A DNA stretch of 45,599 nucleotides from Hellea sp. (lineage in GTDB: Bacteria > Pseudomonadota > Alphaproteobacteria > Caulobacterales > Maricaulaceae), in assembly GCA_023300105.1 (NCBI GenBank), contig JALZWM010000065.1, positions 1-45,599 on the forward strand, written 5' to 3'. The stretch's first letter is position 1, and the number at the start of each line of letters is the position of its first letter. A model generated the notes under the pieces. That model made no database searches. It was not told the origin of the DNA and saw only the letters and a program-made list of their open reading frames with translations. The translations under genes were made by a program, and so were the position numbers. This document shows, in pieces, positions 8,882-17,827 of the stretch.

Positions 8882-9469
8882 TTAAAATTTACGAACGTAG
8901 GAGAGTGAAAAAACATTTGCATTTCCGGAAACGTCTTCATCCAGATCAAGGTCATCTCCGTCAAAATCAGCGTCAAGGTATGTATACTCTAACCGAATAC
9001 CATTCGAACCATCAAACATGTATTGCCCGCCAAGTCCTAAAGCAAAACCATCTGTATCAACACCAACGTTTACGCCGTCTAACTCATCAGCACTCAGGCC
9101 AACTTCAGTAAAATGATAACCCGCACGGCCAAAAATTTCGATTTGGTCTGAAACAGGATATTTTACAACACCGAAAGCTGCAAAACTTGAATCAATACCA
9201 GCATCAACTCCACTATCAGTTCCATCTTCATTATCTAATTTTGAGTCTGAAAGCCCGAATGCGGCTTGACCTTCAACAGCGAAGTACTGGTTTACATTGT
9301 AACCGACTTTACCACCAATAGTGATGGGACTAACTGTATCTGCATCTTCAATATCTAGGCTAAATACATCTGCCCCTAGATTAACGTAAAAACCTGTGTC
9401 TTGCGCCGACGCAACTGAAGCAAATCCTGAGATCAAAATAGTTGTAGTTGCTAATTTAAGTAAATTCAT
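8882..9469 (-). CDS. Outer membrane beta-barrel protein (OmpA-like porin family, barrel only)
   Basis: Small outer membrane protein with an N-terminal signal peptide (MNLLKLATTTILISGF, cleavage after ASA) and alternating strands ending in a C-terminal aromatic (YVRKF), the signal for barrel insertion. Motifs such as GFYVNLGADVF, GGKVGYNVNQYFAVEGQ and LEYTYLD fit eight-stranded OmpA/Opa-type barrels. There is no peptidoglycan-binding OmpA domain. Loops are rich in Asp and Gly, giving an acidic protein. The frame opens at 9484, but AAAGGA six bases before the ATG at 9469 marks that as the start (195 residues). It is followed by a strong terminator, so it is monocistronic. The specific function is unknown. 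Confidence 0.85.
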   Translation of the reverse strand: MNLLKLATTTILISGFASVASAQDTGFYVNLGADVFSLDIEDADTVSPITIGGKVGYNVNQYFAVEGQAAFGLSDSKLDNEDGTDSGVDAGIDSSFAAFGVVKYPVSDQIEIFGRAGYHFTEVGLSADELDGVNVGVDTDGFALGLGGQYMFDGSNGIRLEYTYLDADFDGDDLDLDEDVSGNANVFSLSYVRKF

Positions 9470-9595
9470 TGTCATTCCTTTCAAATTAAAGACAGCGGCG
9501 TCGTAACAATCCCCTTGACGAAAACAACACTAAATAGCTGTAATTTATCTATTTAAACTCAAGGTGATGCAAAAAGGCAACATCTTATTAAAGTC

Positions 9596-9624
9596 ATGTA
9601 ATAATAGGTAATTTTATATTACAT
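9596..9624. repeat. Inverted repeat between omp and nudC
   Basis: A perfect 8-bp inverted repeat, ATGTAATA (9596-9603) and TATTACAT (9617-9624), separated by 13 bases, in the AT-rich 259-bp divergent intergenic region. It could be an operator or chance in AT-rich sequence. No other element is recognised in 9470-9728. Confidence 0.4.
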
Positions 9625-9728
9625 TTATGCACAAGACATACCCCCTTTTAAGGGTTGAACGATGCGCACTGGCTATTCCCCCATAAATCCGCTAACACCG
9701 CTTGACCAAACTCTAAGGACAAACATCA

Positions 9729-10619
9729 ATGAAGCCATCTTTCATAATGCCCTTTGCTGGCGGGACACTTGATCATGTTGAGACACGGCGCACGCCAGAA
9801 CATTTAAAAGCTTTCGTGACAGATAAACGGGCCCAATGCCTTGTCTTCTTTAAAGGCATGCCCGCCCTTAATGATGATGGCAGCCTGAAATTCATTCACC
9901 CCTCAGAGCTTATTGGACGGGACCTTCAAGACCCTGGCCCTATCTTTTTAGGTTTAAACGATAATATTCCCGTCTTCGCCGCAGGCGTGGCTCACCCTGA
10001 AGACCTCGCACCTATTGAGAGCTTTCAAAATATGCGCGCCATCGCAAGCGGTCTTGCCCCGACCGAACTCGCGCTAGCTGGCCGCGCTAAATCTATGCTC
10101 GACTGGCATTTTACTCACCGATTTTGCGCCAATTGCGGAACCCTCTCAAATGCTGATGAGGGCGGCGTGAAGCGCAATTGCCCAGAGTGCGAGGCGCAGC
10201 ACTTCCCCCGCGTCAATCCTGTTGTGATTATGCTTGTGCTCTCAGGTGACAAAGTTTTGCTCGGACGCGGTCCAGGTTGGCCAGAAGGTTTCATGTCAGC
10301 CCTCGCAGGCTTTATCTCACCCGGAGAAACAATCGAAGAAGCCACCGCGCGCGAGACCTTTGAAGAGGTCGGCATTAAGGTCAATAACGTTCAATATCTT
10401 TTTAGCCAACCGTGGCCATTCCCAAGTCAGTTGATGATGGGGGTCATGTGTGACGCCGAATCTGAGCACGTAACCTTAGATGAAGCTGAACTTGAGGCAG
10501 CTAAATGGTTCACCAAAGACGAGGTTAAAGCTGTCTTTGCCAAACAAAGTGACGCATTTGCACGTCCGCCGCGGTTTACGATTGCGCATCAATTATTACG
10601 GTATTGGATTGAAAGCTAA
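9729..10619 (+). CDS. nudC: NAD(+) diphosphatase / NADH pyrophosphatase NudC
   Basis: Nudix hydrolase of 296 residues that cleaves NAD(H) to NMN(H) and AMP and, in E. coli, removes NAD caps from RNA. Seen: a variable N-terminal domain, a zinc ribbon with two Cys pairs (CANC and CPEC around residues 134-160), the Nudix box GFISPGETIEEATARETFEE plus VGI, and the NudC-specific SQPWPFPSQLMMG motif downstream of it. Length and motif order match the family. It stands alone on the plus strand after the divergent omp gene. Confidence 0.95.
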   Translation: MKPSFIMPFAGGTLDHVETRRTPEHLKAFVTDKRAQCLVFFKGMPALNDDGSLKFIHPSELIGRDLQDPGPIFLGLNDNIPVFAAGVAHPEDLAPIESFQNMRAIASGLAPTELALAGRAKSMLDWHFTHRFCANCGTLSNADEGGVKRNCPECEAQHFPRVNPVVIMLVLSGDKVLLGRGPGWPEGFMSALAGFISPGETIEEATARETFEEVGIKVNNVQYLFSQPWPFPSQLMMGVMCDAESEHVTLDEAELEAAKWFTKDEVKAVFAKQSDAFARPPRFTIAHQLLRYWIES

Positions 10620-10654
10620 ACGTTCAATTTAGCCTGCTCAATAAATTACGATTT

Positions 10655-11098
10655 TTAATCTTTAAGAATTTTTGGCCATTTTTTATCTGCTTGCTCGATA
10701 AAATTAGACTTATCTTTTTCCCAACGGCGTTTAATCCGTGCGTTGTAGTTAAGGTATAACTTGCCATCTTCGACGGCCCAATGCTTCGGAGACCCTTTTG
10801 CCAATTTTCCTTCTGCAATAGCCCAAGCGCAATAACCACCATATTGCGGAAGAAAGGCACTAGGGTTTGTTTTGAAAAGTTCTAAATTCCCACGTGAGCT
10901 AAACTGCCATTCTGCGCCTTCATATGTATAACTCAGCTCAGCTTTACCTTCGATAGGTTTACCTGAAAAGAAACTCACAGGGTCATATCCGTTCACAGCG
11001 AGATTATTTTTCCATGACGTATAAATTGTTGGGCTATCCGCAAAGGCCGTCAAAGGGCTTGCAAATAGCAAAGCAAATATTAGAAATAATGTTCTCAT
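10655..11098 (-). CDS. YHS domain-containing exported protein
   Basis: 147-residue protein with a signal peptide (MRTLFLIFALLFASPLTAFA) and a YHS-like core: AVNGYDPVSFFSGKPIEG, then WQFSSRGNLELFKTNPSAFLPQYGGYCAWAIA. This resembles the secreted 'YHS domain protein' family found in many marine Proteobacteria, where the motif is thought to bind metal. The single Cys is in GGYCAWA. The biochemical role is not established. The gene sits alone on the minus strand, between nudC (convergent) and pheA. Confidence 0.82.
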   Translation of the reverse strand: MRTLFLIFALLFASPLTAFADSPTIYTSWKNNLAVNGYDPVSFFSGKPIEGKAELSYTYEGAEWQFSSRGNLELFKTNPSAFLPQYGGYCAWAIAEGKLAKGSPKHWAVEDGKLYLNYNARIKRRWEKDKSNFIEQADKKWPKILKD

Positions 11099-11186
11099 GT
11101 TTTAAAGATAAGCTTATTACAGCCAAAAATCAAATCACGGTCACGCGCAACCGTTTCACAGAGTTGTTATATTAAGTCCTTGGTAT

Positions 11187-12029
11187 TTAGCTTTGCTGTC
11201 TTCGTGAATTATCGGCGGGGTATGTCCCTAGCATAGTGACGCTTTCGGTGAAAAACGAAAGTTCTTCAAGGGCATGCTTCATAGCTGTGTCATCGGGATG
11301 CCCTTCCACGTCAGCATAAAATTGCGCGGCAGAAAATGAGCCTCCAACCATGTAACTCTCAAGCTTCGTCATATTCACGCCGTTCGTCGCGAAACCTCCG
11401 AGTGCCTTATACAAAGCAGATGGAACCGAACGCACTTTAAAGACAAAGCTCGTCACGACAGGTATATCGTTCGGCGCAATTTCAAGCGGCGTTCCAGATA
11501 AAATCAAAAAACGCGTTGTATTATGAGACGCGTCCTCAATATCTGCGGCAAGCACATCCAACCCATATGTCTGCCCCGCAACTGTTGACGCAATCGCCGC
11601 AACCGACATGTCACCTAGCTTCGCAACGGCTTTAGCAGCGCCCGCCGTATCCGTATCAACAACAGGACGTATACCCATATCAGATAAGCGTTTTCTGACC
11701 TGCCCCAAAGCCATAGGATGAGATCTTGCCGTTTTAATATCTTCAAGACGCGCGCCTTTAACCGCCAATAACTGATGATGAATAGGAAGGTAGTGCTCAC
11801 CTATGATATGCAAACCGCCCTCTGGAAGAAGGTGGTAGATATCAGACACCCGCCCAGCGACCGTATTCTCAACAGGGATCATGGCCAGCTTTGCCTGCTT
11901 AGATTGAACCGCCTTAAAGGCGTCAGCAAAACTCGCGCAGGGCTTTGACTCCATTGCGGGATAGAACTCTTGGCAGGCCAAATGAGAGTAAGCCCCAATT
12001 TCACCCTGAAAGACAATGACGTTAGACAT
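11187..12029 (-). CDS. pheA: Prephenate dehydratase (monofunctional, with ACT domain)
   Basis: Catalyses prephenate to phenylpyruvate in phenylalanine synthesis. The 280-residue protein has the N-terminal bilobed catalytic domain (FQGEIGAYSHLAC, PVENTVAGRVSDIYHLL, and the TRFLIL motif ending it with the catalytic Thr). A C-terminal ACT domain follows, with SALYKALGGFATNGVNMTKL then ESYM. The ACT motifs match the alphaproteobacterial form (SAL and ESYM where E. coli has GAL and ESRP), so Phe feedback is likely. No chorismate mutase domain is present. It is divergent from the cytochrome c gene, with 146 bp between the chosen starts. Confidence 0.95.
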   Translation of the reverse strand: MSNVIVFQGEIGAYSHLACQEFYPAMESKPCASFADAFKAVQSKQAKLAMIPVENTVAGRVSDIYHLLPEGGLHIIGEHYLPIHHQLLAVKGARLEDIKTARSHPMALGQVRKRLSDMGIRPVVDTDTAGAAKAVAKLGDMSVAAIASTVAGQTYGLDVLAADIEDASHNTTRFLILSGTPLEIAPNDIPVVTSFVFKVRSVPSALYKALGGFATNGVNMTKLESYMVGGSFSAAQFYADVEGHPDDTAMKHALEELSFFTESVTMLGTYPADNSRRQQS

Positions 12030-12175
12030 ATAAAGCTCGTTATTATTCGCGCCCTTAAAGCCTTTGCGACCCTTCGCCGCAAGCGGTTTTAAGTTTGCTT
12101 TTCCAAGATATGTTTATAAAAGGCCCAAGACTGCCGATTGTAAGAGTCGGCAAACAATACCCGAAGGACTGCCCG

Positions 12176-12922
12176 ATGGACGAGCTTGGTTTCAATAAAA
12201 TTGCAGGAGCCGTATTGGCGACAGCTTTAGGCTTCATGTTTATCCGTGAAGTGCCGCATTTAATGATGCACTCAAACGCGCCCGAAACGCCAATCTATCA
12301 AGTTGGCCCGATTGTCCAAGAGGACAGCGCGGACGCAATTGAGGTTCCATTCCCAAGCCCTGTTTTCATCGCCTCGATGGACGCAACACGCGGCGCAAAA
12401 GTTTTCAAAAAATGTCAATCTTGTCATAACACAGATAAAGGCGGTGCAGACGGCACAGGGCCGGCGCTATGGAATGTTGTTGGACGTAAATCTGGCTCTA
12501 AAACTGGATTTAAATACTCATCCGCTATGGCGAGCGCTGGTTATAATTGGGACTATGAGCAACTTGATGGTTTTTTGACAAAGCCGGCCAAATACCTCTC
12601 TGGGACAAAAATGGCTTTTATTGGCCTCAAAAAAGAAGCTGACCGAGCGGCCGTTATTGAATATCTGCGCATAGCGTCAGATACACCGCTTGTTAAGCCC
12701 GTCGCCGCTGAAGCAGCACCTGTTGACACTATGGAAGCTGACACTATGGAAGCTGAAATAATGGAAGATAAATCCTTGGAACTCAAAGACTTGGAACTCA
12801 AAGAAATGAAAACGGAGAGTCTTGAAGGTGTTACTGAAGATAGCATGTCAATAAAAATTGAGGCGCCAAAAATTGAGACGCCAAAAATTAAAGCGCCAGC
12901 TAAAGCTGATGGCGGCCATTAA
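12176..12922 (+). CDS. Membrane-anchored cytochrome c with acidic repeat tail
   Basis: Class I cytochrome c held by an uncleaved N-terminal helix (GAVLATALGFMFIREV), like CycM/cytochrome c552. The haem motif is CQSCH near residue 81. GTGPALWNVVGRKSG follows, and the sixth-ligand Met lies in LSGTKMAFIGL. The last 75 residues are low complexity: repeats of MEAD/E, LELKD and IE(A/T)PKI, very rich in Glu and Lys. The frame opens at 12095, but AAGGA seven bases before the ATG at 12176 and the membrane helix starting there make this the start. It probably carries electrons to a terminal oxidase. The stop overlaps the convergent NlpC gene. Confidence 0.88.
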   Translation: MDELGFNKIAGAVLATALGFMFIREVPHLMMHSNAPETPIYQVGPIVQEDSADAIEVPFPSPVFIASMDATRGAKVFKKCQSCHNTDKGGADGTGPALWNVVGRKSGSKTGFKYSSAMASAGYNWDYEQLDGFLTKPAKYLSGTKMAFIGLKKEADRAAVIEYLRIASDTPLVKPVAAEAAPVDTMEADTMEAEIMEDKSLELKDLELKEMKTESLEGVTEDSMSIKIEAPKIETPKIKAPAKADGGH

Positions 12923-13764
12923 AGCCTTTTAATTGCCGTTATAGAGCCGCCCCCGCTCTCAAAAATACGCTGCGCCGCATCTTTGAGCGGTTCCGTTTCT
13001 ACGCTCATATGAAACGCATTGGCATGTATCATCTCTAATGCAGAGATCATTATGGCCACATGACCTTTCCAGAAAATAAGATCACCCCGCTTTAAATTGC
13101 TTTGCTTAAGCGGCAGAGATTCCCCAAGTTCAGCTTGTTGCATATCGGCATCTCTTGGTCCGTCCTGGCCCGTGGCGCGTAGAGACGATAGCACGAGACC
13201 AGAGCAATCAAGCCCTTCGCTACTCAACCCGCCCCACACATATGGCAGTCCCGTATGCTGCTGCGCGATGTCTACGAAATCAGAAAGCGCAGGTTCTTCA
13301 CTGCGTTTGCGCACATGGTTTACGTGAATGAATTCGCCAGATATCAGCCGTAAAAACTTCCCGCCATTGGCCCTGTTTTTAAAAAGAGTATCATTGTTCA
13401 GAAGCGCCCCAAGCGGAAGGAACTTTCTTATCGGGCTTTTAATATCAGCTTTTGAAAACAACGGAGCCTTTAACGCCGTCACAACATAATCAGCTTGAGT
13501 GTTTGTGTCCTCAAGATACTTAAGCGGTACAAAGCCGACATAACCTTTTTGCTTTGATCCCTTTAAAGGTGAACGTGATTGTCCCCAAGCCCAACTCTTA
13601 TCTTTTTCAAAAACTGCGAATTGCTGCCCAAAAAGCAGTTGGGTCTCGAGGCCAGACTGACGGCTCCTCTTATGGTGCAAAGGTGCAACTGGTTCGCTGA
13701 CTGTATATATACCCAAACATGGGCCTTTTGTTTTCGGTATAAAGGTACGGGGGTCGCGCAGCAT
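12919..13764 (-). CDS. NlpC/P60 family peptidoglycan hydrolase with SH3-like domains
   Basis: Probable cell-wall gamma-D-Glu-diamino acid endopeptidase of 281 residues. The C-terminal NlpC/P60 domain has the catalytic Cys in GLDCSGLV, the His in KGHVAIMI, and a third polar residue in MIHANAFHM. The N-terminal 130 residues have two SH3-like stretches (WAWGQSRSPLKG, GYVGFVPLKYL). No signal peptide is obvious, as in other alphaproteobacterial members found beside leucyl aminopeptidase. The ATG overlaps the MarR gene stop (TAATG). The 3' end overlaps the convergent cytochrome c gene by four bases. Confidence 0.9.
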   Translation of the reverse strand: MLRDPRTFIPKTKGPCLGIYTVSEPVAPLHHKRSRQSGLETQLLFGQQFAVFEKDKSWAWGQSRSPLKGSKQKGYVGFVPLKYLEDTNTQADYVVTALKAPLFSKADIKSPIRKFLPLGALLNNDTLFKNRANGGKFLRLISGEFIHVNHVRKRSEEPALSDFVDIAQQHTGLPYVWGGLSSEGLDCSGLVLSSLRATGQDGPRDADMQQAELGESLPLKQSNLKRGDLIFWKGHVAIMISALEMIHANAFHMSVETEPLKDAAQRIFESGGGSITAIKRL

Positions 13765-14141
13765 TAAGCAGCGATTGAAATAATCTGCGTATCAGTTTCC
13801 GCGTGAATGATATCCGCAAACCGTTGCAGATGAAGAATGCCGCCTGTTGTGCGTTTAACGATTATAGAGCGCTTGTCCCTGAGATCAGGCGCGCGTTCAA
13901 CGAAGCCATACCTTGTAAGCGTGTCCAAAGCTCTTGTAATAACAGCCTTGGTCACATTTAATTTCTCAGCAAGGGATTTAACCGTATGCGCTTTATCCTC
14001 TAAATATACAGTCATAAGAATGGCCATTTGACGGGCAGAAAGATCTGGTCCCGACATCGCAACGGAGGCGAGCGTAACGCGGTGCCATAGCGCAAGGGAT
14101 TCTTTTCGAGTAGGTCTTGATGTGTTGGAATTCATCCGCAT
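13764..14141 (-). CDS. MarR family transcriptional regulator
   Basis: 125-residue winged-helix protein. The DNA-binding core is LSARQMAILMTVYLEDKAHT, then KSLAEKLNVTKAVITRALDTL (recognition helix), then a wing with RAPDLRDKRSIIVKRT, which contains the conserved D-x-R-D-K-R-S. It is shorter than classical MarR at both ends, so the dimerisation helices are small. It overlaps the NlpC gene start (TAATG) and follows the aminopeptidase after about 209 bases, so it may govern this cluster. Its target and ligand are unknown. An alternative start is the second Met (codon 3). Confidence 0.85.
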   Translation of the reverse strand: MRMNSNTSRPTRKESLALWHRVTLASVAMSGPDLSARQMAILMTVYLEDKAHTVKSLAEKLNVTKAVITRALDTLTRYGFVERAPDLRDKRSIIVKRTTGGILHLQRFADIIHAETDTQIISIAA

Positions 14142-14350
14142 TTCAACCTAATATTCCTCTTAAACAAATCATCTTTGAATTAAGAATCGCACAGAGGGAT
14201 TCATAGGGTCAAGGCTTGTTTTGGAATTAATTTTATTTTGAAGTTAAACAACTGATTTAAAAGGAAAGTTTTAAATAATTTTTTAATTAAGACTTGAAAG
14301 CTTCGCTTAAAAATTCAAACCAATAAGGCGTTTGTTAGCTCACCTAGGCT

Positions 14351-15763
14351 CTACTTGGAAAAATCACCATTTAAACCGCCAGCTTTGAGCCAATGATACA
14401 ATGCCCTAATAGCAAACATATCTCCGCCCTTAGGATGTCCAGGGCGCGCAATAGGCGTCCATCCGTAAACATCAAAATGCATCCAAGGGAGACCGCCAAC
14501 GAACCGTTCTAAAAACAGCGCTGCTGTAACTGAACCCGCAAAGCCTCCACCCGCATTTTTCATATCTGCGATCGGAGAACTGAGCATGGAATTATAAGAT
14601 TGCCACAGAGGCATAGGCCAGATCGGGTCCTCTTGACGCTGAGCATGTGAAACAACACCCGCTACAGGGTTGTCGCGGTTAGAAAAGAAAGGCGGCAATG
14701 TTGGGCCAAGCGCGACCCGTGCTGCGCCTGTTAGCGTTGCAAAATCTATCATTAAAGCAGGAGCCGACTCTGAGGCTTTTGTTAGCGCGTCACCTAAAAC
14801 AAGCCGTCCTTCAGCATCCGTATTATCAATCTCGACAGTTAGTCCCTTTCTAGATTTTAGAATATCACCCGGCCTATAGGCCCCTGCAGAAATCGCGTTC
14901 TCGGCAATAGCAACAAGACAGTGCAAACGTATGGGGAGCTTATTTGCCATAATCACTTTGGATAAAGCTAAAGCATGAGCGGCCCCGCCCATGTCTTTTT
15001 TCATGATACGCGCACCTGATGCACTTTTTATATTCAGCCCGCCCGTATCAAATGTAATGCCCTTACCAATTACGGCAAGGCGGGGATGGTCAGGATTTCC
15101 CCATTCAAATTCTACCAATCTAGGCGGTTCATGCGCGGCGCGGCCGACAGCGTGAATCATCGGGTAATTTTCAGAAAGCAAATCATTCCCAATAATGGCG
15201 GTTGTTTTAACGCCGTATTCTTCGGCTAAATCACTCGCAGCTTTATGAAGGGCCTCGGGCCCCATATCACCTGCAGGAATATTTATCAGGTTACGGCAAA
15301 GTTGACTGGCCTGCGTTAACGAAACAATTTCAGACATCCTATCATTATCATCTAGAACCAGTGTTGGAAATTCAGTTTCACTCGGCAAATAATGTTCAAA
15401 CTTATACGCGCCTAACCCCCAGCCAACGGCAGCTAAAACAGGTTCCCAATCTTCGGGCAAGCATCCGAAATTATAATACCCAGCCTGTAAAGTTCCAGAT
15501 ATTCCGCCAGCCTTAATTGCGCCTTCGTCATCCGTCTCGAGCAATCCCACCCCATATAAGACGCCGGATATCTGTCCGTCTGAATCAGGTAAAATCACCA
15601 TTTGGCCTGCAATCGCTGAGAACTTTTGGCCCTCGGCAAAAGACAACTGAACGTCCGTCAACAAACCTTTGCGGTTCTCCCATTCATTAGGCCTCACGAC
15701 AAAAATAGGAATAACCTTGGCGCTAGCCGTAATTTGGTCTTTTGATATGAAAATTACTGACAT
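14351..15763 (-). CDS. Leucyl aminopeptidase family protein (M17)
   Basis: Cytosolic two-metal aminopeptidase of 470 residues. The M17 core is complete: GKGITFDTGGLNIKSASG, then the metal-ligand KKDMGGAA, and the signature NTDAEGRL with metal ligands Asp and Glu. The active-site Lys and Arg are within these motifs. The N-terminal 150 residues form the regulatory domain typical of the alphaproteobacterial subgroup. Sequence near the C-terminus (HFDVYGWTP, GHPKGGDMFAIRALY) is also subgroup-specific. A GAGG five bases before the ATG supports the start. It is the first gene of a likely aminopeptidase-MarR-NlpC/P60 operon. Confidence 0.92.
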   Translation of the reverse strand: MSVIFISKDQITASAKVIPIFVVRPNEWENRKGLLTDVQLSFAEGQKFSAIAGQMVILPDSDGQISGVLYGVGLLETDDEGAIKAGGISGTLQAGYYNFGCLPEDWEPVLAAVGWGLGAYKFEHYLPSETEFPTLVLDDNDRMSEIVSLTQASQLCRNLINIPAGDMGPEALHKAASDLAEEYGVKTTAIIGNDLLSENYPMIHAVGRAAHEPPRLVEFEWGNPDHPRLAVIGKGITFDTGGLNIKSASGARIMKKDMGGAAHALALSKVIMANKLPIRLHCLVAIAENAISAGAYRPGDILKSRKGLTVEIDNTDAEGRLVLGDALTKASESAPALMIDFATLTGAARVALGPTLPPFFSNRDNPVAGVVSHAQRQEDPIWPMPLWQSYNSMLSSPIADMKNAGGGFAGSVTAALFLERFVGGLPWMHFDVYGWTPIARPGHPKGGDMFAIRALYHWLKAGGLNGDFSK

Positions 15764-15795
15764 TCAAACCTCAAAGCGACGAATTGCTAACGTAT

Positions 15796-15826
15796 CGTTA
15801 ACTGTCTCTGTTTACGAATGTTAACG
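15796..15826. promoter_or_regulatory. Candidate operator: CGTTAAC inverted repeat
   Basis: CGTTAAC (15796-15802) and GTTAACG (15820-15826) form a perfect 7-bp inverted repeat with 17 bases between, in the 110-bp divergent region between the aminopeptidase and tadD. The TTAAC half-sites recall CtrA boxes but the spacing (TTAA-N7-TTAA) is not met. It could be an operator for either gene. Confidence 0.3.
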
Positions 15827-15873
15827 AAATCTTGTGCGCGCGCAATATCAACGTGAGCAATGAAGGCTATTAT

Positions 15874-17280
15874 ATGTTTAAATACTCATCTTTACGCTCC
15901 TTTGCTTTAGTATCCGCCTGTGCTGCGATCATGGCCGGCTGCGCTGTCGCGCCCGGTTACTCAGACGCGGAGAAAGACATTAAAGCGTCTCTTGCTAATT
16001 CAAAGTTTCAACCTGCCTCGCGCGAAACAAGAGATAATATCGAAACACAAGAGTTATTTGCCCAAGCGGCTTTTTGGTCCCGAGAATATGAACTCAATCC
16101 AGCGGATCTTGAAACTGCCATAAAATTATCTGCTGCGGTACGCAAACTTGGGAACCCAAAACGTGCTGTAGAAATTGCTCAAACCTCACGCGCCCTTTAT
16201 CCTCGCGACCCTTATCTAACGGCGGAATTTGCGGCTGCACTCATTGCATCAGAGCAAGGTTATGAAGCCATGCAACCGCTAGACACAGCATTACGAACAA
16301 CGCCCGGATATGCACGGTTATGGTCATTAAAAGGGGCCGCTCTTGATCAACAAGAAGAATATGAAATCGCGCGCAAACATTATGCAAGAGCTCTAAAAAT
16401 TACGCCAAACGATCCTAATATAATGGCGAATATAGGATTAAACTTTGCGTTATCTGGTGACCCTCAAACTGCAGAAGGATGGTTAAGACGCGCTGTGTCA
16501 GTGCCAGGGGCAAGCCAAAGTGTCAGGCAAAACCTATCTCTTATTCTCCAGCTGCAAGGAAAAGAGGCTGAAGCCGCGAAATATTCAGGGCACCCTCAAC
16601 TTCGAGGCACAACAAAAGTTGGACAATCCGCACCTCAAAAAATAGCACAAAGACCACAGCAGAGAACACCCCAGCAAAGAACACCGCAGCAAAGAACACA
16701 ACAACAGAGAGTGCCACAACAGAGAGTACAACAAAGACCCCAACAACAGCGGGCTAATCAAACTCAAAAATCTTTTCAGCCCTCCCCGACTTCTGTAAGA
16801 CCAAATAATTATGCCCCGCGTTCATACCCACAAGCGAATACGGGCATTCCCGCGTCTGAACGCGGCAATGGATATCAGCCAAGTTACGCACAACCTACAT
16901 CAAATAAATACTCATCCAATCAAGCACCAAGAACGATAACGTCGCGTAATAACGCGCCATTAACAGCCTCAGATGCCGCGCGGCAAGCTTCGCAGCAATC
17001 ATCTCGGGGCAAAATCACTTTGCCTCTGGAAGAAAATCTTAATGCTCACACTGCAGAACAGCGTTCAGTGCTTGAGCAAATAGCTAAAACGATTGGCCCC
17101 CAAGCCAGCGGCCATCTACCTAAACGCTCGCTACAAGCCAATGCACAAACAAATTATCCGCAACAGCAGCCAGCCCCTTATACAAATGCAAGCCCTCAAT
17201 ATCCGAGCACTGTACAGACACCTCAATACGCAGCACCGAGCTATCCGCAAGGACGCCAAGCCGCCAGAACACGCCGTTAA
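15874..17280 (+). CDS. tadD: TadD-like TPR lipoprotein of the Tad pilus system
   Basis: 468-residue lipoprotein: hydrophobic signal, then lipobox MAGC. Residues about 40-230 contain TPR-like helices (ELNPADLETAIKLSAAVRKL, then TTPGYARLWSLKGAALDQQE, then ITPNDPNIMANIGLNFALSG), as in TadD pilotin-like proteins that help secretin assembly. After that comes a low-complexity Gln/Arg/Pro stretch with repeats of PQQRT (DNA about 16650-16760), then a Ser/Gln/Pro/Tyr-rich tail. The frame opens at 15832, but AAGG seven bases before the ATG at 15874 and the lipobox position fix the start. Unlike most loci it is separated from tadC and faces the other way. Confidence 0.82.
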   Translation: MFKYSSLRSFALVSACAAIMAGCAVAPGYSDAEKDIKASLANSKFQPASRETRDNIETQELFAQAAFWSREYELNPADLETAIKLSAAVRKLGNPKRAVEIAQTSRALYPRDPYLTAEFAAALIASEQGYEAMQPLDTALRTTPGYARLWSLKGAALDQQEEYEIARKHYARALKITPNDPNIMANIGLNFALSGDPQTAEGWLRRAVSVPGASQSVRQNLSLILQLQGKEAEAAKYSGHPQLRGTTKVGQSAPQKIAQRPQQRTPQQRTPQQRTQQQRVPQQRVQQRPQQQRANQTQKSFQPSPTSVRPNNYAPRSYPQANTGIPASERGNGYQPSYAQPTSNKYSSNQAPRTITSRNNAPLTASDAARQASQQSSRGKITLPLEENLNAHTAEQRSVLEQIAKTIGPQASGHLPKRSLQANAQTNYPQQQPAPYTNASPQYPSTVQTPQYAAPSYPQGRQAARTRR

Positions 17281-17303
17281 TTCGTCTTATTGAATACGGT
17301 AAA

Positions 17304-17326
17304 TGGGGCAGCTATTAACTGCCCCA
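17304..17326 (+). terminator. Hairpin downstream of tadD
   Basis: TGGGGCAG (17304-17311) pairs perfectly with CTGCCCCA (17319-17326) around a 7-base loop, 24 bases past the tadD stop. There is no T tract, only TAAATAT, so termination may be weak or the hairpin may stabilise the 3' end. Confidence 0.55.
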
Positions 17327-17446
17327 TAAATATCCAAAGCGTATTCGTTATAAATCTTTCATAAGACGAGCGCCTCATAGATTGAGGCATGGATGTGACG
17401 TGCGTAGGCATCACGAATTCGCAAGAACTCAAACGCGCCTTTTATT

Positions 17447-17533
17447 TCAGTTTATTGATGAGGCTAGTTTCGTTAAATCATCAATGGTAACCGCCCCGCT
17501 ATTAGAGCTAGCGGCTTGAGCGTAAAATACAGC
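17447..17533 (-). pseudogene. Possible coding remnant
   Basis: Between two stops the minus strand reads 28 residues of balanced, protein-like composition, including AQAASSNSGAVTIDDLTKLA and ending SSIN-stop. There is no start codon and no ribosome site. The parent gene is not recognised. A chance open stretch cannot be excluded. Confidence 0.2.
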
Positions 17534-17827
17534 TCATCTAATGGCAATGTACCAATAGTTTATGATCACTTGGTCCCTAAGTCTTCTTTTGGGAATAATG
17601 GCTGTAATCCGTGCCATTGTGGCGCTAAGCACAAACGCCGCGTCACGGTTAGAGGTGACACCTTCTCTTGAAGCGAGCGGAATATAAGGCACAAATTATG
17701 GCCACTGTGTCAGGTACAAAAGTACGATAAGACGTCATAATTTCAACTTTGGAACCTACGCAGCAAGCTATTGTAAGCAGCACTTCAATGCTTTCATAAA
17801 GCGTCGATTTTTAAGTGAACGCCTAAT

